Shown here piece by piece: positions 7,952 to 17,024 of a stretch of DNA of 64,000 nucleotides. The position numbers and the translations under genes were made by a program. The DNA comes from Rhodococcus opacus. Its GTDB lineage: Bacteria; Actinomycetota; Actinomycetes; Mycobacteriales; Mycobacteriaceae. Within the stretch, counting starts at the first letter, position 1. Each line of letters opens with the position of its first letter. The stretch spans positions 1 to 64,000 of the forward strand of contig NZ_JAAXPA010000035.1 of assembly GCF_012396235.1 (NCBI RefSeq), in the 5' to 3' direction. The notes beneath the pieces were generated by a model. It searched no databases. It was given only the letters and a program-made list of their open reading frames with translations, and was not told where the DNA came from.

Positions 7952-10291
7952 ATGAACGACGCCCGTACGATCGACAACCACACGGCGCAGCTCACCCCGC
8001 GCGCGGCCACCCCGGAAGCGCTCGTGGAGATCGAGAAGCGGGTGCTGTGGCTGTCGACATCGATGATCCACCACGCCAACCGGGTTCGCCCGAATCCGAC
8101 AGGATTGAAGGTGGGCGGCCATCAGGCGTCGTGCGCGTCGATGGTCTCGATCATGACGTCGTTGTGGTTCGAGCAGCTCCGGCCAGGTGACCGGGTGTCG
8201 GTCAAACCCCATGCCTCGCCGGTGCTGCACGGCATCAACTACCTGCTCGGTGAGCTGGACGAGAAGTATCTGACGACGTTGCGGGAGTTCGGTGGCCTGC
8301 AGTCGTACCCGAGCAGGTTGAAAGATCCTGATCCGGTGGACTATTCGACAGGTTCGGTCGGGATCGGTGCGACGGCCCCGATCTGGGGTGCCATCGCCCG
8401 CCGCTACGTGAACACCCAGATCGGTTCGGCGGGGACGGGCCGGCAGTACTCCCTCGTCGGTGACGCCGAACTGGACGAGGGCGCGGTGTGGGAGGCGATC
8501 CTCGACACCTCCGTCGCCGAACTCGGTGAGATCGTGTGGATCGTCGACCTGAACCGGCAGTCCCTGGACCGGGTGGTGCCGAACATCGCCGCGGGCCGGC
8601 TCGAGGCCATGTTTGCTGCCGCCGGGTGGCAGGTGATCACCGTGAAGTTCGGGACCCTGCTCGAGTCGCTGTTCACCCGGACCGGCGGGCCGGCACTGCG
8701 GACCCGGATCCTGGACATGCCCAACCCCGAATACCAGCGGCTGCTGCGGTGCAGTGCCGAGCAGGTGCGGGTGCGGCTGCCCGGGGACGGCCCCGATGCG
8801 GCCGCGATCGCGTCGCTGATCGCCGACCTCGACGACGACACCCTGCTGCGGGCGATCCGCAACCTCGGCGGCCACGACCTCGACGCCCTGCGCGCCGCGT
8901 ACGCGCAGATCGACGACACCCGCCCGACGGTGATCATCGCCTACACGATCAAGGGCCGCGGCCTGCCGACGCAGGGGCATCCGCAGAACCATTCGTCGCT
9001 GCTGACGGTGGAGCAGTACGAACAGCTGGCCGCCGAGCTGGGCATGGACCCGGCGCACCCGTGGGCCCGGTTCGAGCCCGGCAGTGCGGCGGGCCGGGTG
9101 TGCGCCGCGACCGCAGACAGATTGAGGCGGGAGAAGGTCGAATTCGGCACACCGCCCGCGGTCCCGGCGGACATCGGCCGCACCCCGTCGGGGACGTCCA
9201 CCACCCAGGCCGCGCTGGGCCGGGCGTTGCTGGACCTGTCCCGGGAGTCCCCCGACGCTGCGAAACGGGTGGTCACGGTCAGCCCCGACGTGTCCTCGAC
9301 CACGAACCTTGCCGGGTGGCTGAATAAGGTCGGGGTGTGGTCGCCGCACGAGCGCCGCAACTGGTTCGACGACGACGCCGAGACGATCATGCACTGGCGG
9401 GAAAAGCCCACCGGGCAGCACATGGAACTCGGCATCGCCGAGACGAACCTCGTCGGGCTGATGGGTGAGCTCGGCGCGACATGGAGCCGGTGGGGGCAGC
9501 CGCTGTTCCCGATCGGGGTGATGTACGACCCGTTCGTCGAACGCGCCCTCGAGCCCTGGTCCTATGGGATCTATGCGGGTGGGCAGTCGATCCTGGTCGG
9601 CACCCCGTCCGGGGTGACCCTCGCCGCGGAGGGTGGGGCGCATCAGTCGATCAAGACCCCGTCGATCGGCCTCGAACAGCCCGGCTGCGTCAGCTACGAA
9701 CCCGCGTTCGCGATCGACGTCGAGTGGACGCTCCTCGACAGCATCAGCCGGCTGGGCCGGCCCGATGGCACCTCGTCGTATCTGCGGCTGTCGACCCGCC
9801 CGGTGGATCAGACCCTGGCCGCGGTGCCGTCAGATCCCGCCGCCCGGGAGCGCCGCCGCCGTCAGGTGGTCGCCGGCGCGTACACCCTCCGGCACAGCGA
9901 CCATCCGGCGGTCACCCTGGTCGGCATGGGCGCCATGATCACCGAAACCCTCACCGCCGCCGACCGGTTGGCAGAACAGGGGATTGCGGCCGACGTCGTG
10001 TGCGTGACCAGTCCCGGGTTGTTGTTCGAGGCGGTCCAGGCCCGCCGCGGACTCGCCGACGGCCCGTCCTGGATCCTCGACCAGGTGTTCCCCGCCGACC
10101 GGGCGGCACCGATGGTGACCGTCCTCGACGGGCACCCGCACACCCTGGCGTACCTGACCGGGATCAACCACGTTCCCTGTGCTGCGCTCGGTGTCAGCAA
10201 GTTCGGGCAGGTCGGTTCCCTCGACGACGTCTACCGCTACCACGGCATCGACACCGACAGCATCGTCCGCGCCGCCCTCGACCTCTCCTGA
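7952..10291 (+). CDS. AceE-like thiamine-diphosphate E1 / transketolase-family enzyme
   Basis: A 779-residue enzyme. The N-terminal part reads MIHHANRVRPNPTGLKVGGHQASCASMVSIMT in the style of homodimeric pyruvate dehydrogenase E1 (AceE; compare HANR and KVGGHQ.S). The thiamine-binding motif is GDAE at 170 with N201 in DLNRQSLDR. Middle and C-terminal transketolase domains follow (HMELGIAETNLVGLMGELG; LVGMGAMITETLTAADRL). It is ~100 residues shorter than typical AceE, and no E2/E3 gene is adjacent, so the substrate may not be pyruvate. Annotating it as plain transketolase would be less specific. Confidence 0.8.
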   Translation: MNDARTIDNHTAQLTPRAATPEALVEIEKRVLWLSTSMIHHANRVRPNPTGLKVGGHQASCASMVSIMTSLWFEQLRPGDRVSVKPHASPVLHGINYLLGELDEKYLTTLREFGGLQSYPSRLKDPDPVDYSTGSVGIGATAPIWGAIARRYVNTQIGSAGTGRQYSLVGDAELDEGAVWEAILDTSVAELGEIVWIVDLNRQSLDRVVPNIAAGRLEAMFAAAGWQVITVKFGTLLESLFTRTGGPALRTRILDMPNPEYQRLLRCSAEQVRVRLPGDGPDAAAIASLIADLDDDTLLRAIRNLGGHDLDALRAAYAQIDDTRPTVIIAYTIKGRGLPTQGHPQNHSSLLTVEQYEQLAAELGMDPAHPWARFEPGSAAGRVCAATADRLRREKVEFGTPPAVPADIGRTPSGTSTTQAALGRALLDLSRESPDAAKRVVTVSPDVSSTTNLAGWLNKVGVWSPHERRNWFDDDAETIMHWREKPTGQHMELGIAETNLVGLMGELGATWSRWGQPLFPIGVMYDPFVERALEPWSYGIYAGGQSILVGTPSGVTLAAEGGAHQSIKTPSIGLEQPGCVSYEPAFAIDVEWTLLDSISRLGRPDGTSSYLRLSTRPVDQTLAAVPSDPAARERRRRQVVAGAYTLRHSDHPAVTLVGMGAMITETLTAADRLAEQGIAADVVCVTSPGLLFEAVQARRGLADGPSWILDQVFPADRAAPMVTVLDGHPHTLAYLTGINHVPCAALGVSKFGQVGSLDDVYRYHGIDTDSIVRAALDLS

Positions 10292-10338
10292 ACGAACGGG
10301 ACGCTCGTTGCGTCAGATCGAACGAGCTTCCCGTTCGT
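10292..10338. terminator. Terminator after the AceE-like gene
   Basis: A long hairpin starts on the stop codon: ACGAACGGG and GCTCGTT on the left pair with AACGAGC and CCCGTTCGT on the right, with a 2-base internal loop and an 11-base end loop. No T-run follows. Confidence 0.6.
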
Positions 10339-10350
10339 CCAGGGAGCGCA

Positions 10351-10370
10351 ATACCTTTTGGGTATCAAAA
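10351..10370. promoter_or_regulatory. Interleaved inverted repeats upstream of kdgD
   Basis: ATACC-TTTTG-GGTAT-CAAAA: block 1 pairs with block 3 and block 2 with block 4, so two inverted repeats with 5-bp spacers overlap by 10 bp. It lies ~100 bp before kdgD and looks like an operator, for example for a GntR- or IclR-type regulator. The regulator is not in view. Confidence 0.4.
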
Positions 10371-10471
10371 GATCCAGAACTAGTGTTGGACTTGAATGGT
10401 TGACGCTCCTAGCCTTGGGGACACAGCGCGCACCGACGGTGACGCGATTGCGAACGAGGAGAACGAAACCC

Positions 10472-11386
10472 ATGGCCACTGCGTCCCCCCACGAGATCGC
10501 CCACAAGCTCGGCTCCGGTCTGTTGTCGTTCCCGGTCACCCACTTCAAGAATGACCACTCGTTCGACGAGGCCGCGTACCGCGAGAACATCGGCTGGCTC
10601 GGACAGTTCGACGCCTCCGGGTTGTTCGCCGCGGGCGGCACGGGCGAATTCTTCTCGCTCACCCCGCCCGAGGTGGAGCAGGTGGTCCGCGCCGCAGTGC
10701 AAGAGGCACCCGACGGTCTCCCGGTGATCGCGCCCGCCGGCTACGGCACTGCGACCGCCGTGCAGATGGCCCGGTCGGCCGAGAGTGTCGGCGCGCACGG
10801 CATCCTGCTGCTGCCCCCATACCTCACCGAGGCGAGCCAGGACGGTCTCGTCGCCCACGTCAAAGAGGTGTGTGCCGCAACCACTCTCGGTGTGACAATC
10901 TACAGTCGCGCCAACGCCGTCTACACCGAGGCCGCCGTCGCGGAACTCGCGGACAGCTGCCCGAACCTGGTCGGGTTCAAGGACGGGGTCGGCAACATCG
11001 AGCAGATGACCCGCATCTACGCGAGTCTCGGCGACCGGCTCACCTACATCGGCGGACTGCCCACCGCCGAGATGTTCGCACTGCCCTATCTCGCACTCGG
11101 CGTCACCACGTACTCCTCGGCCATCTACAACTTCGTGCCCAAGTTCGCGCTCGACTTCTACAACGCACTCCGCAGCGGAGACAACGCGTTCGTCATCAAC
11201 GCGCTCAACGAGTTCGTGATCCCGTACTGCAACCTGCGCAACAAGAAGCAGGGTTACGCGGTCAGCATCATCAAGGCAGGCATGACGGTGATCGACCGAC
11301 CCGCAGGCCCCGTCCGCGCGCCGTTGACCGACCTCGACGCCGTCGAACTGGCCGAGCTCGCCGACCTGATCAAGAAGGTGAGCTGA
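10472..11386 (+). CDS. kdgD: 5-dehydro-4-deoxyglucarate dehydratase
   Basis: A 304-residue DapA/N-acetylneuraminate-lyase-type barrel. It carries [13 protein letters not shown] near the N-terminus, the tyrosine of TIYSRANA and the Schiff-base lysine in [15 protein letters not shown]. The KdgD group converts 5-dehydro-4-deoxyglucarate to 2-oxoglutarate semialdehyde with loss of water and CO2, in glucarate and galactarate breakdown. Start ATG 10472 follows GAGGAGAACGAAACCC. The semialdehyde dehydrogenase expected next in the pathway is not beside it; a disrupted GlcG-like gene is. Confidence 0.9.
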   Translation: MATASPHEIAHKLGSGLLSFPVTHFKNDHSFDEAAYRENIGWLGQFDASGLFAAGGTGEFFSLTPPEVEQVVRAAVQEAPDGLPVIAPAGYGTATAVQMARSAESVGAHGILLLPPYLTEASQDGLVAHVKEVCAATTLGVTIYSRANAVYTEAAVAELADSCPNLVGFKDGVGNIEQMTRIYASLGDRLTYIGGLPTAEMFALPYLALGVTTYSSAIYNFVPKFALDFYNALRSGDNAFVINALNEFVIPYCNLRNKKQGYAVSIIKAGMTVIDRPAGPVRAPLTDLDAVELAELADLIKKVS

Positions 11387-11422
11387 GCCGCACCGTCCGC
11401 GGATTCATCATCGGAGAACGCC

Positions 11423-11757
11423 ATGACACTCACCGCAGCACGTGCACAACTCGCCCTCGACCTCGCGCGGCGCCATGCCGCGACACTCGACACGGCCGTC
11501 GCCGTCAGCGTCGTCGACGACGCCGACGTCGCCGTCAGCGTCGTCGACGACGCCGGAAATCTGATGTGCTGCTCCCGGTCCGACGGCGCCGCCGCGGGAT
11601 GGTCCCCGCGTGGACACCCCACCCGGCCGACAAGCCCAGTGCGGTTGGCGTACTCGCGGTCGCGACCTCCGTCACTGGTGCCGGGTCACGCATCGTCGAG
11701 ACCGTCATCGACGAGATCCACCGGTTCGACGAGCGACACCGCCGCAACATTTCGTGA
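11423..11757 (+). pseudogene. Broken GlcG/HbpS-family (DUF336) gene
   Basis: From ATG 11423 the frame reads as the start of a GlcG/HbpS heme-binding-type protein: LTAARAQLALDLARRHA, VAVSVVDDAGNLMCCSRSDGAAAG. After ~58 residues the family match stops. The original frame then runs through unlikely sequence, while another frame gives a protein-like tail (AVGVLAVATSVTGAGSRIV) ending at 11757. An internal 30-bp direct duplication (11498-11557) repeats ten residues. Both changes suggest a dead gene. Just downstream on the minus strand (11880-11806) a 24-codon frame starting MSEEVDALREATTG may be another gene scrap. Confidence 0.6.
11498..11557. repeat. 30-bp tandem duplication
   Basis: Two adjacent 30-bp copies (11498-11527 and 11528-11557) are identical except in the last two or three bases. 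Each encodes VAVSVVDDAD or VAVSVVDDAG, so the reading frame is kept. Confidence 0.85.
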
Positions 11758-11913
11758 CACCGGTCCCGGCTGCGACCGTTGCCCCGCTGGAAAAGTCGTC
11801 TGTGACTATCTCGTCGCCCGCAGTGCCACATAGACTTGCCCGGTCGTGGCTTCGCGCAAGGCGTCAACTTCCTCGGACATCGGAACGTCGCGAGATGAAG
11901 GATAGGGAATGCG

Positions 11914-13101
11914 ATGATGAATTTTCGACCCGTCACCCAGTGGGACTCGGTGAGCGCCTGGGACGACGACCCGGTGGTCGCGTCGTGGAACGGTCTTCCG
12001 GTGTTGGAACAGAACGTCACGGCCGACGTGTGTGTCGTCGGCCTCGGCGGGTCGGGTCTCGCGGCGATCGGCGCCCTGGTCGAACGGGGGCTGCAGGTTG
12101 TCGGCGTCGACGCCGGGCGGGTCGCGGCAGGCGCGGCGGGGCGCAACGGCGGCTTCCTCCTGGGCGGCCCGGCGACGTTCCTCCACTCGTCCCTCACGAC
12201 CTGGGGGACGTCGTCGGTCGATCTCTATCGCGCAACTCTTCTCGAGTTGGACCGGCTTGCCGAGTTGCTGGGTCCGGAGGTCATCGCACGGACGGGTTCC
12301 ATTCGCCTCGCCGGATTGCCCGGCGAACCTGTCGACGACGCCGAGGCCGCCGACCGTGTGGCGGAACTCGCGGATTGCGCAGCACTGGAAACGGTGCTGC
12401 GTGACAACGACATCGCTGTCGAAGAATACGACGGCGAGCTCGGGCGCGGCCTGTTTCTGCCCGACGACGCGGCAATGAACCCCTCCCGTCGAGCTCTGGG
12501 GTTGGCGTCACTCCTTCGGGGGCGGGCCGACCTGTACGAGCATTCGGCTGTCACCGCCGTGGAAAGTGGAAGGGTGACAACAGAACACGGTTCGGTCAGT
12601 GTGCCTGTCGTCATTGTCGCGGTGGACGGCAAACTCGAACAGGTCCTCCCGGTCTTGCAGGGGCGCGTCCGGACGGCACGCCTGCAAATGCTCGGGACGG
12701 CGCCGGGGCTGCCCGAACGCCTGCCGTGTCCTGTGTACGGACGCTGGGGATACGACTACGCGCAGCAAGCGAAGGATGGGCGCCTGTTCGTCGGGGGCGG
12801 GCGAGACCGTTTCGTCGACACCGAGTGGACATTCGACACTTCACCCACTCCGGATGTCCAGGGCTACATCGAACGAGTAGCGGAACGTATGGCGGGCAAG
12901 CCCGTCGACGTCGTTCGGAGATGGGGTGCGTCCGTGAGTTACACCACCGACGGTCGACCCCTCTGCTCCGAGGTTCTTCCCGGTGTCATCGCCATCGGTG
13001 GGTACAACGGGACGGGAAACCTGGTCGGTCCCGTCGCTGCCCGCGCGGCTGTGGCACTGGCACTCGACTCGACGACACCCCCGGTGTACTTCTCCGCCTA
13101 G
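11914..13101 (+). CDS. FAD-dependent amine/amino-acid oxidoreductase (DAO family)
   Basis: A 395-residue flavoprotein of the D-amino-acid-oxidase/glycine-oxidase type. The FAD-binding Rossmann motif VVGLGGSGLAAIGAL lies at ~42, then AGAAGRNGGFLLGG, and the C-terminal flavin-contact segment is PGVIAIGGYNGTGNLVGPVAARA. Substrate is likely an amine or amino acid such as a sarcosine- or putrescine-like compound, but cannot be fixed. Start: tandem ATGs at 11914 and 11917, after GGATAGGGA. It points towards a second amine oxidase and shares a terminator with it. Confidence 0.85.
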   Translation: MMNFRPVTQWDSVSAWDDDPVVASWNGLPVLEQNVTADVCVVGLGGSGLAAIGALVERGLQVVGVDAGRVAAGAAGRNGGFLLGGPATFLHSSLTTWGTSSVDLYRATLLELDRLAELLGPEVIARTGSIRLAGLPGEPVDDAEAADRVAELADCAALETVLRDNDIAVEEYDGELGRGLFLPDDAAMNPSRRALGLASLLRGRADLYEHSAVTAVESGRVTTEHGSVSVPVVIVAVDGKLEQVLPVLQGRVRTARLQMLGTAPGLPERLPCPVYGRWGYDYAQQAKDGRLFVGGGRDRFVDTEWTFDTSPTPDVQGYIERVAERMAGKPVDVVRRWGASVSYTTDGRPLCSEVLPGVIAIGGYNGTGNLVGPVAARAAVALALDSTTPPVYFSA

Positions 13102-13105
13102 CCGG

Positions 13106-13139
13106 CGAGGGGGGGAGGGCCGACGGCCCTCCCCCCTCG
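13106..13139. terminator. Shared terminator of two convergent oxidase genes
   Basis: A G-rich arm (CGAGG onward, seven Gs, then AGGGCC) pairs over 15 bp with the C-rich arm ending CCCTCG, loop GAC, with one bulged G (seven Gs against six Cs). Very stable and placed between two convergent stops. Confidence 0.7.
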
Positions 13140-13172
13140 ATCGCAACCGCGCGAACGCCTGATTCCGGTGCG

Positions 13173-14309
13173 TCAATCCGCGAATCGGTTGACGTCGAAC
13201 AGCTCCAAGGAGAATTCGGGGGTCGAGCCACAACTGAGATCGGCGGCGATCTCCCCGATCACCGGTGCAAATTTGAAACCGTGACCAGAGCACGCGGAAA
13301 CGACTGTCACGTTCCTGTAGGCGGGTGGATTTCCGATGACGAAGTGCCCGTCGGGTGTGTTCGTGTACATACACACCGCGGCCCGAACGGGGCGTGAACT
13401 CAATCCCGGCAGGTAATGACGAACGAGGTCCCGCAACGGAGCGGTGTCCTCGTCATGGACCACCCGATCCAGCTCGTCAGGGTCGGTCTCGCGCCCGCCG
13501 AGATGGAGCGCGATCTTAACCGTCTTGCCGTCCATGGTGGGGAAGCCGTACCACGTACCCTCCGGGCTGTCCCTCAGGAATATTGGGAACCGGTCCGGCC
13601 CGAACTGCGTCGGATCTTCGGCTGGGAACCATGCGAGGATCTTGCGCTCCACAGTCATGGGGAGCTGGGCTTCTGGGAGAAGGCCGGGAATCCAGGCGCC
13701 GGCCGCGACCACGACGCGGTCGGCTCGAATGACTTCTTCGTCGAGCCGCACGAGCACCGTGTCACCGGGACCGTCCTCGATACCCAGGACGCGGCTCTCG
13801 GGACGCACGGAGGCACCCAGTTCGCACGCACGGCGCACGGCACCGGTGATTGCCAACTCCGGCCTTATCACGCCGGCGTCCTTCTCCCAGATGGCCGTAT
13901 CTCCCTCACGCAATCGCTGAGTGGGAAACCGGGCACTGAACTCGGCCGGGTCGAGAATCTCCTGTGTGAGGGCATGCACCTTGGCCGCTTCGAGGGAGCC
14001 ACCCACAATCACGCCGGTCGACGGGCCGATACTGAGGCCCCCGGTCATCGTCAGGACGGGTTCGCCGGTTTGCTCACCGAGTTCCCGCCAACCTCGGAGT
14101 GCGGCTCGGAGCATCGGGACATACGCGGGATCCTCATGATATGCAGTTCTGAAGATGCGCGACTCGCCGTGTCCGGAGCCACGATCGTGCCCGGGAGTGA
14201 ACTGCTCGAGACCGACGGCAGGAATACCGCGCTCCGACAGTCGCCACATGATTGCGGAGCCCATGGTGCCGGTACCGATTACGGCGACATTGGTTCTCGT
14301 CGTGATCAT
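13173..14309 (-). CDS. Monomeric sarcosine oxidase / N-methyl-amino-acid oxidase
   Basis: A 378-residue flavoenzyme of the MSOX/MTOX group. The dinucleotide motif VIGTGTMGSAIMWRL is at 10-24, then GSGHGESRIFRTAYHED, the typical substrate-side loop. C313 in AAVCMYTNTPDGHF matches the cysteine that covalently holds FAD in this family. It oxidises N-methyl amino acids to formaldehyde, the free amino acid and H2O2. Which N-methyl compound is used is open. A formaldehyde-dehydrogenase-type gene lies 15 kb away. Start ATG 14309 has only a weak ribosome site. Confidence 0.87.
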   Translation of the reverse strand: MITTRTNVAVIGTGTMGSAIMWRLSERGIPAVGLEQFTPGHDRGSGHGESRIFRTAYHEDPAYVPMLRAALRGWRELGEQTGEPVLTMTGGLSIGPSTGVIVGGSLEAAKVHALTQEILDPAEFSARFPTQRLREGDTAIWEKDAGVIRPELAITGAVRRACELGASVRPESRVLGIEDGPGDTVLVRLDEEVIRADRVVVAAGAWIPGLLPEAQLPMTVERKILAWFPAEDPTQFGPDRFPIFLRDSPEGTWYGFPTMDGKTVKIALHLGGRETDPDELDRVVHDEDTAPLRDLVRHYLPGLSSRPVRAAVCMYTNTPDGHFVIGNPPAYRNVTVVSACSGHGFKFAPVIGEIAADLSCGSTPEFSLELFDVNRFAD

Positions 14310-14674
14310 CGACCGCGCACCAGCGTGTATTCACCAGCGGGGGAATTGGTCATGATCACAGTGGCCTCTCGAATGTGCAGTAGGTTCGCGGAGTCGGACC
14401 CGGAGGTCTGTCCCGGCAGATAGTGGTGCCGTCGCGCGCCCACTACCTGCCGATGACATGTTGCCATCCCGCGACTCCACTCCAGTGTCGCCGAACGTCA
14501 TGTGCTCGAACATCGGAGCCGGAGGCGGAGCGCCCGCAGAGACACCGCGACCCCAGTATTCGTCATGGTGACGGTCGCGACCCGGCGCAAGGACCAGTCG
14601 ACCTTTCGGTGAGGCATCGAGACTCTGATTCTGCGACTCTTGCCCGCTGATCCGCGCCACAGGATGATCTAGGG
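14310..14674. other. Gap without a supported gene
   Basis: Between the divergent oxidase and E1 genes there are short open frames on both strands (up to ~109 codons on the minus strand), but none has a ribosome site, domain or plausible composition. It probably holds both promoters and perhaps decayed sequence. Confidence 0.4.
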
Positions 14675-16897
14675 ATGGCCGAACAGATCGACGACTACTT
14701 CACCTCTGTCGTGTCGGGGCTGATCCCCGGGGAGAGCCGCCCCGGCGTCGGTCCGGAGGATCCGATTCAGCCGCCGTTCCCGTTGTCGGTGCGGGGCGCT
14801 CTGGACCTCTTCGACGCCCAGCTCGGCAGCAGGCATCTCGATCTGGCGGCCCGCTGGTTGCGGTCGCGGGGCAAGGGTTTCTACACGATCGGCTCGTCCG
14901 GGCACGAGAGCAACGCCGCCGTCGCGGCTGTGCTACGGCCCACCGATCCCGCTCTGCTGCATTACCGTTCGGGCGGTTTCTTCCTGGCGCGGGCGCAGCA
15001 GGTGGATGGCAGCGATCCGCTGCGCGACGTCCTCCTCGGACTCGTGGCCGCGACGGAGGAGCCGATCTCGGGTGGTAGGCACAAGGTGTTCGGCCGCCGC
15101 GACCTCAACATCATTCCCCAAACCTCGACCATCGCTTCGCATCTCCCGCGCGCTGTCGGTGTCGCCTTCTCCATCGCCCGCTCGGAGAAGTTGCACGTGC
15201 CCTCGCCGTGGTCGGCCGACGCGGTCGCCGTCTGTAGCTTCGGGGACGCGTCCGCGAACCACTCCACCGCCGTCGGTGCCATCAATACCGCAGTGCACGC
15301 CGCCTACCAGGGGTTGCCGTTGCCGCTGCTGCTGGTGTGCGAGGACAACGGAATCGGGATCAGCACCAGGACTCCGCAGGGCTGGATCGCCGCGAACTTC
15401 GGTGACCGGGCAGGGCTCGAGTACTTCGAGGCGGATGGCTCCGACCTGCCGGCGGCGTACGCGACGGCGAGAGATGCCGCCGACTGGGTCCGCAGGCACC
15501 GGAAGCCCGCGTTCCTGCACCTGCGCACCGTCCGGTTGATGGGGCATGCCGGCTCCGATGTCGAGACCGCGTACCGGACATCAGCGGAGATCGCCGCCGA
15601 CTTCGACCGCGACCCAGTGCTGTGCACGGCGAAACTGCTGGTCGAGCGAGGACACCTGAGCCCCACTGATGCCCTCGACCTCTACGAGCAGAAGCGTGCC
15701 GAGGTCCTCGAACTGGCCGAGCAGGTCGGTGAGCTACCTCAACTGGACAGTCCCGCGGCGGTGATGAAACCGCTCACCGACAGTGCCGTCGAGGCGGCCG
15801 CGGCCGTGCCGGAGCGCGTCGACTCGGACCGTCGCGCGCACTTCTTCGGATCCCCGCTTCCCGAGGATGAAGGTCGGCTCACCACCGGTCTCGCGATCAA
15901 CCGCGCACTGCTCGACGTGCTGGCCCGCTACCCCGAGGCGCTGGTGTTCGGTGAGGACGTGGCCCGCAAGGGCGGGGTCTACGGGGTGACCCGGGGTCTG
16001 ATGAAGAGGGCCGGGTCGGCGCGCGTGTTCGACACGCTCCTCGACGAGCAGGCGATCCTGGGACTCGCGCTGGGCGCGGGGGTGTCCGGACTGTTGCCGA
16101 TCCCGGAGATCCAGTACCTGGCGTATCTACACAATGCCGCCGATCAGATCCGCGGGGAGGGTGCGACGTTGCAGTTCTTCTCCGACCGTCAGTACCGCAA
16201 TCCGATGGTGGTGCGGGTCGCGGGATACGGGTATCAGAAGGGGTTCGGTGGGCATTTCCACAACGACAACGGCGTCGCCGCCCTGCGCGACATCCCCGGC
16301 ATCGTCGTGGCCTCCCCGGCTCGCCCCGACGACGCCGCGGCCATGATGCACACGTGCGCGGCGGCCGCGCGGACCGCGGGGGCGGTGTGTGTGTATCTGG
16401 AACCCATTGCGCTGTATCACACCCGGGATCTGTACGAGGACGGTGACGAGCAGTGGCTGGCCGCGTATCCGGATCCGGCGAAGCGGGCCGAGAACCATGT
16501 GCCGATCGGCTCCGCCCGCACGTACGGTGACGGCACCGACCTGACCATCGTCACGTTCGGCAACGGGGTCCGGATGAGCCTGCGGGTCGCGCGCCGGCTC
16601 GAGAAGGCACACATCGCCGTGCGTGTGGTGGACATGCGGTGGCTCGCACCGCTACCCGTGCACGACATCCTCCGGGAGGCGAACGCCACCGGCCGGGTGC
16701 TCGTCGTCGACGAGACCCGCACATCGGGGGGAGTGTCCGAAGGCGTGGTCGCGGCATTGGTCGACGACGGCTTCACCGGGCCGCTCGCACGCGTCACGAG
16801 CGACGACAGCTTCATCCCGCTCGGCGATGCCGCACTCGAGGTCCTGCTCTCGGAGGACACCATCGAGGCCGCGGCGGTCAAACTCGTGAGCCGGTAG
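14675..16897 (+). CDS. Fused alpha/beta 2-oxoacid dehydrogenase E1 (branched-chain type)
   Basis: A 740-residue single-chain E1. The alpha part (1-~370) has FYTIGSSGHESNAAVAAVL and a thiamine-binding motif GDAS at 190 followed by LVCEDNGIGIS. The beta part (from ~400) has RALLDVLARYPEALVFGEDVARKGGVYGVTRGL and the transketolase C-terminal domain (DLTIVTFGNGVRMSLRVA). These are two subunits in other bacteria. It would decarboxylate a 2-oxoacid and pass the acyl group to an E2 lipoyl protein. No E2 or E3 is adjacent, so it must use partners encoded elsewhere or act without them. Confidence 0.85.
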   Translation: MAEQIDDYFTSVVSGLIPGESRPGVGPEDPIQPPFPLSVRGALDLFDAQLGSRHLDLAARWLRSRGKGFYTIGSSGHESNAAVAAVLRPTDPALLHYRSGGFFLARAQQVDGSDPLRDVLLGLVAATEEPISGGRHKVFGRRDLNIIPQTSTIASHLPRAVGVAFSIARSEKLHVPSPWSADAVAVCSFGDASANHSTAVGAINTAVHAAYQGLPLPLLLVCEDNGIGISTRTPQGWIAANFGDRAGLEYFEADGSDLPAAYATARDAADWVRRHRKPAFLHLRTVRLMGHAGSDVETAYRTSAEIAADFDRDPVLCTAKLLVERGHLSPTDALDLYEQKRAEVLELAEQVGELPQLDSPAAVMKPLTDSAVEAAAAVPERVDSDRRAHFFGSPLPEDEGRLTTGLAINRALLDVLARYPEALVFGEDVARKGGVYGVTRGLMKRAGSARVFDTLLDEQAILGLALGAGVSGLLPIPEIQYLAYLHNAADQIRGEGATLQFFSDRQYRNPMVVRVAGYGYQKGFGGHFHNDNGVAALRDIPGIVVASPARPDDAAAMMHTCAAAARTAGAVCVYLEPIALYHTRDLYEDGDEQWLAAYPDPAKRAENHVPIGSARTYGDGTDLTIVTFGNGVRMSLRVARRLEKAHIAVRVVDMRWLAPLPVHDILREANATGRVLVVDETRTSGGVSEGVVAALVDDGFTGPLARVTSDDSFIPLGDAALEVLLSEDTIEAAAVKLVSR

Positions 16898-17024
16898 CAT
16901 CCGTATCCCTCGCGCTTCGCTATGACGGCAACGTCAACCGGTATCCCCTCCGCCATTGCCAAGCTGTTGTCCGGTCGGGCATGTTCGAACTGCATCTCTC
17001 CATACCGGCGGACAGGAACATTTC

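Noticed and set aside
6536-9643. A 1035-codon minus-strand open frame
   Set aside because: Only its 3' third (to 7618) is the M48 protease; the rest is antisense to the AceE-like gene and has no protein-like features.
14331-14660. A 109-residue minus-strand frame upstream of the sarcosine oxidase
   Set aside because: No ribosome site, no family features; not counted as a gene.
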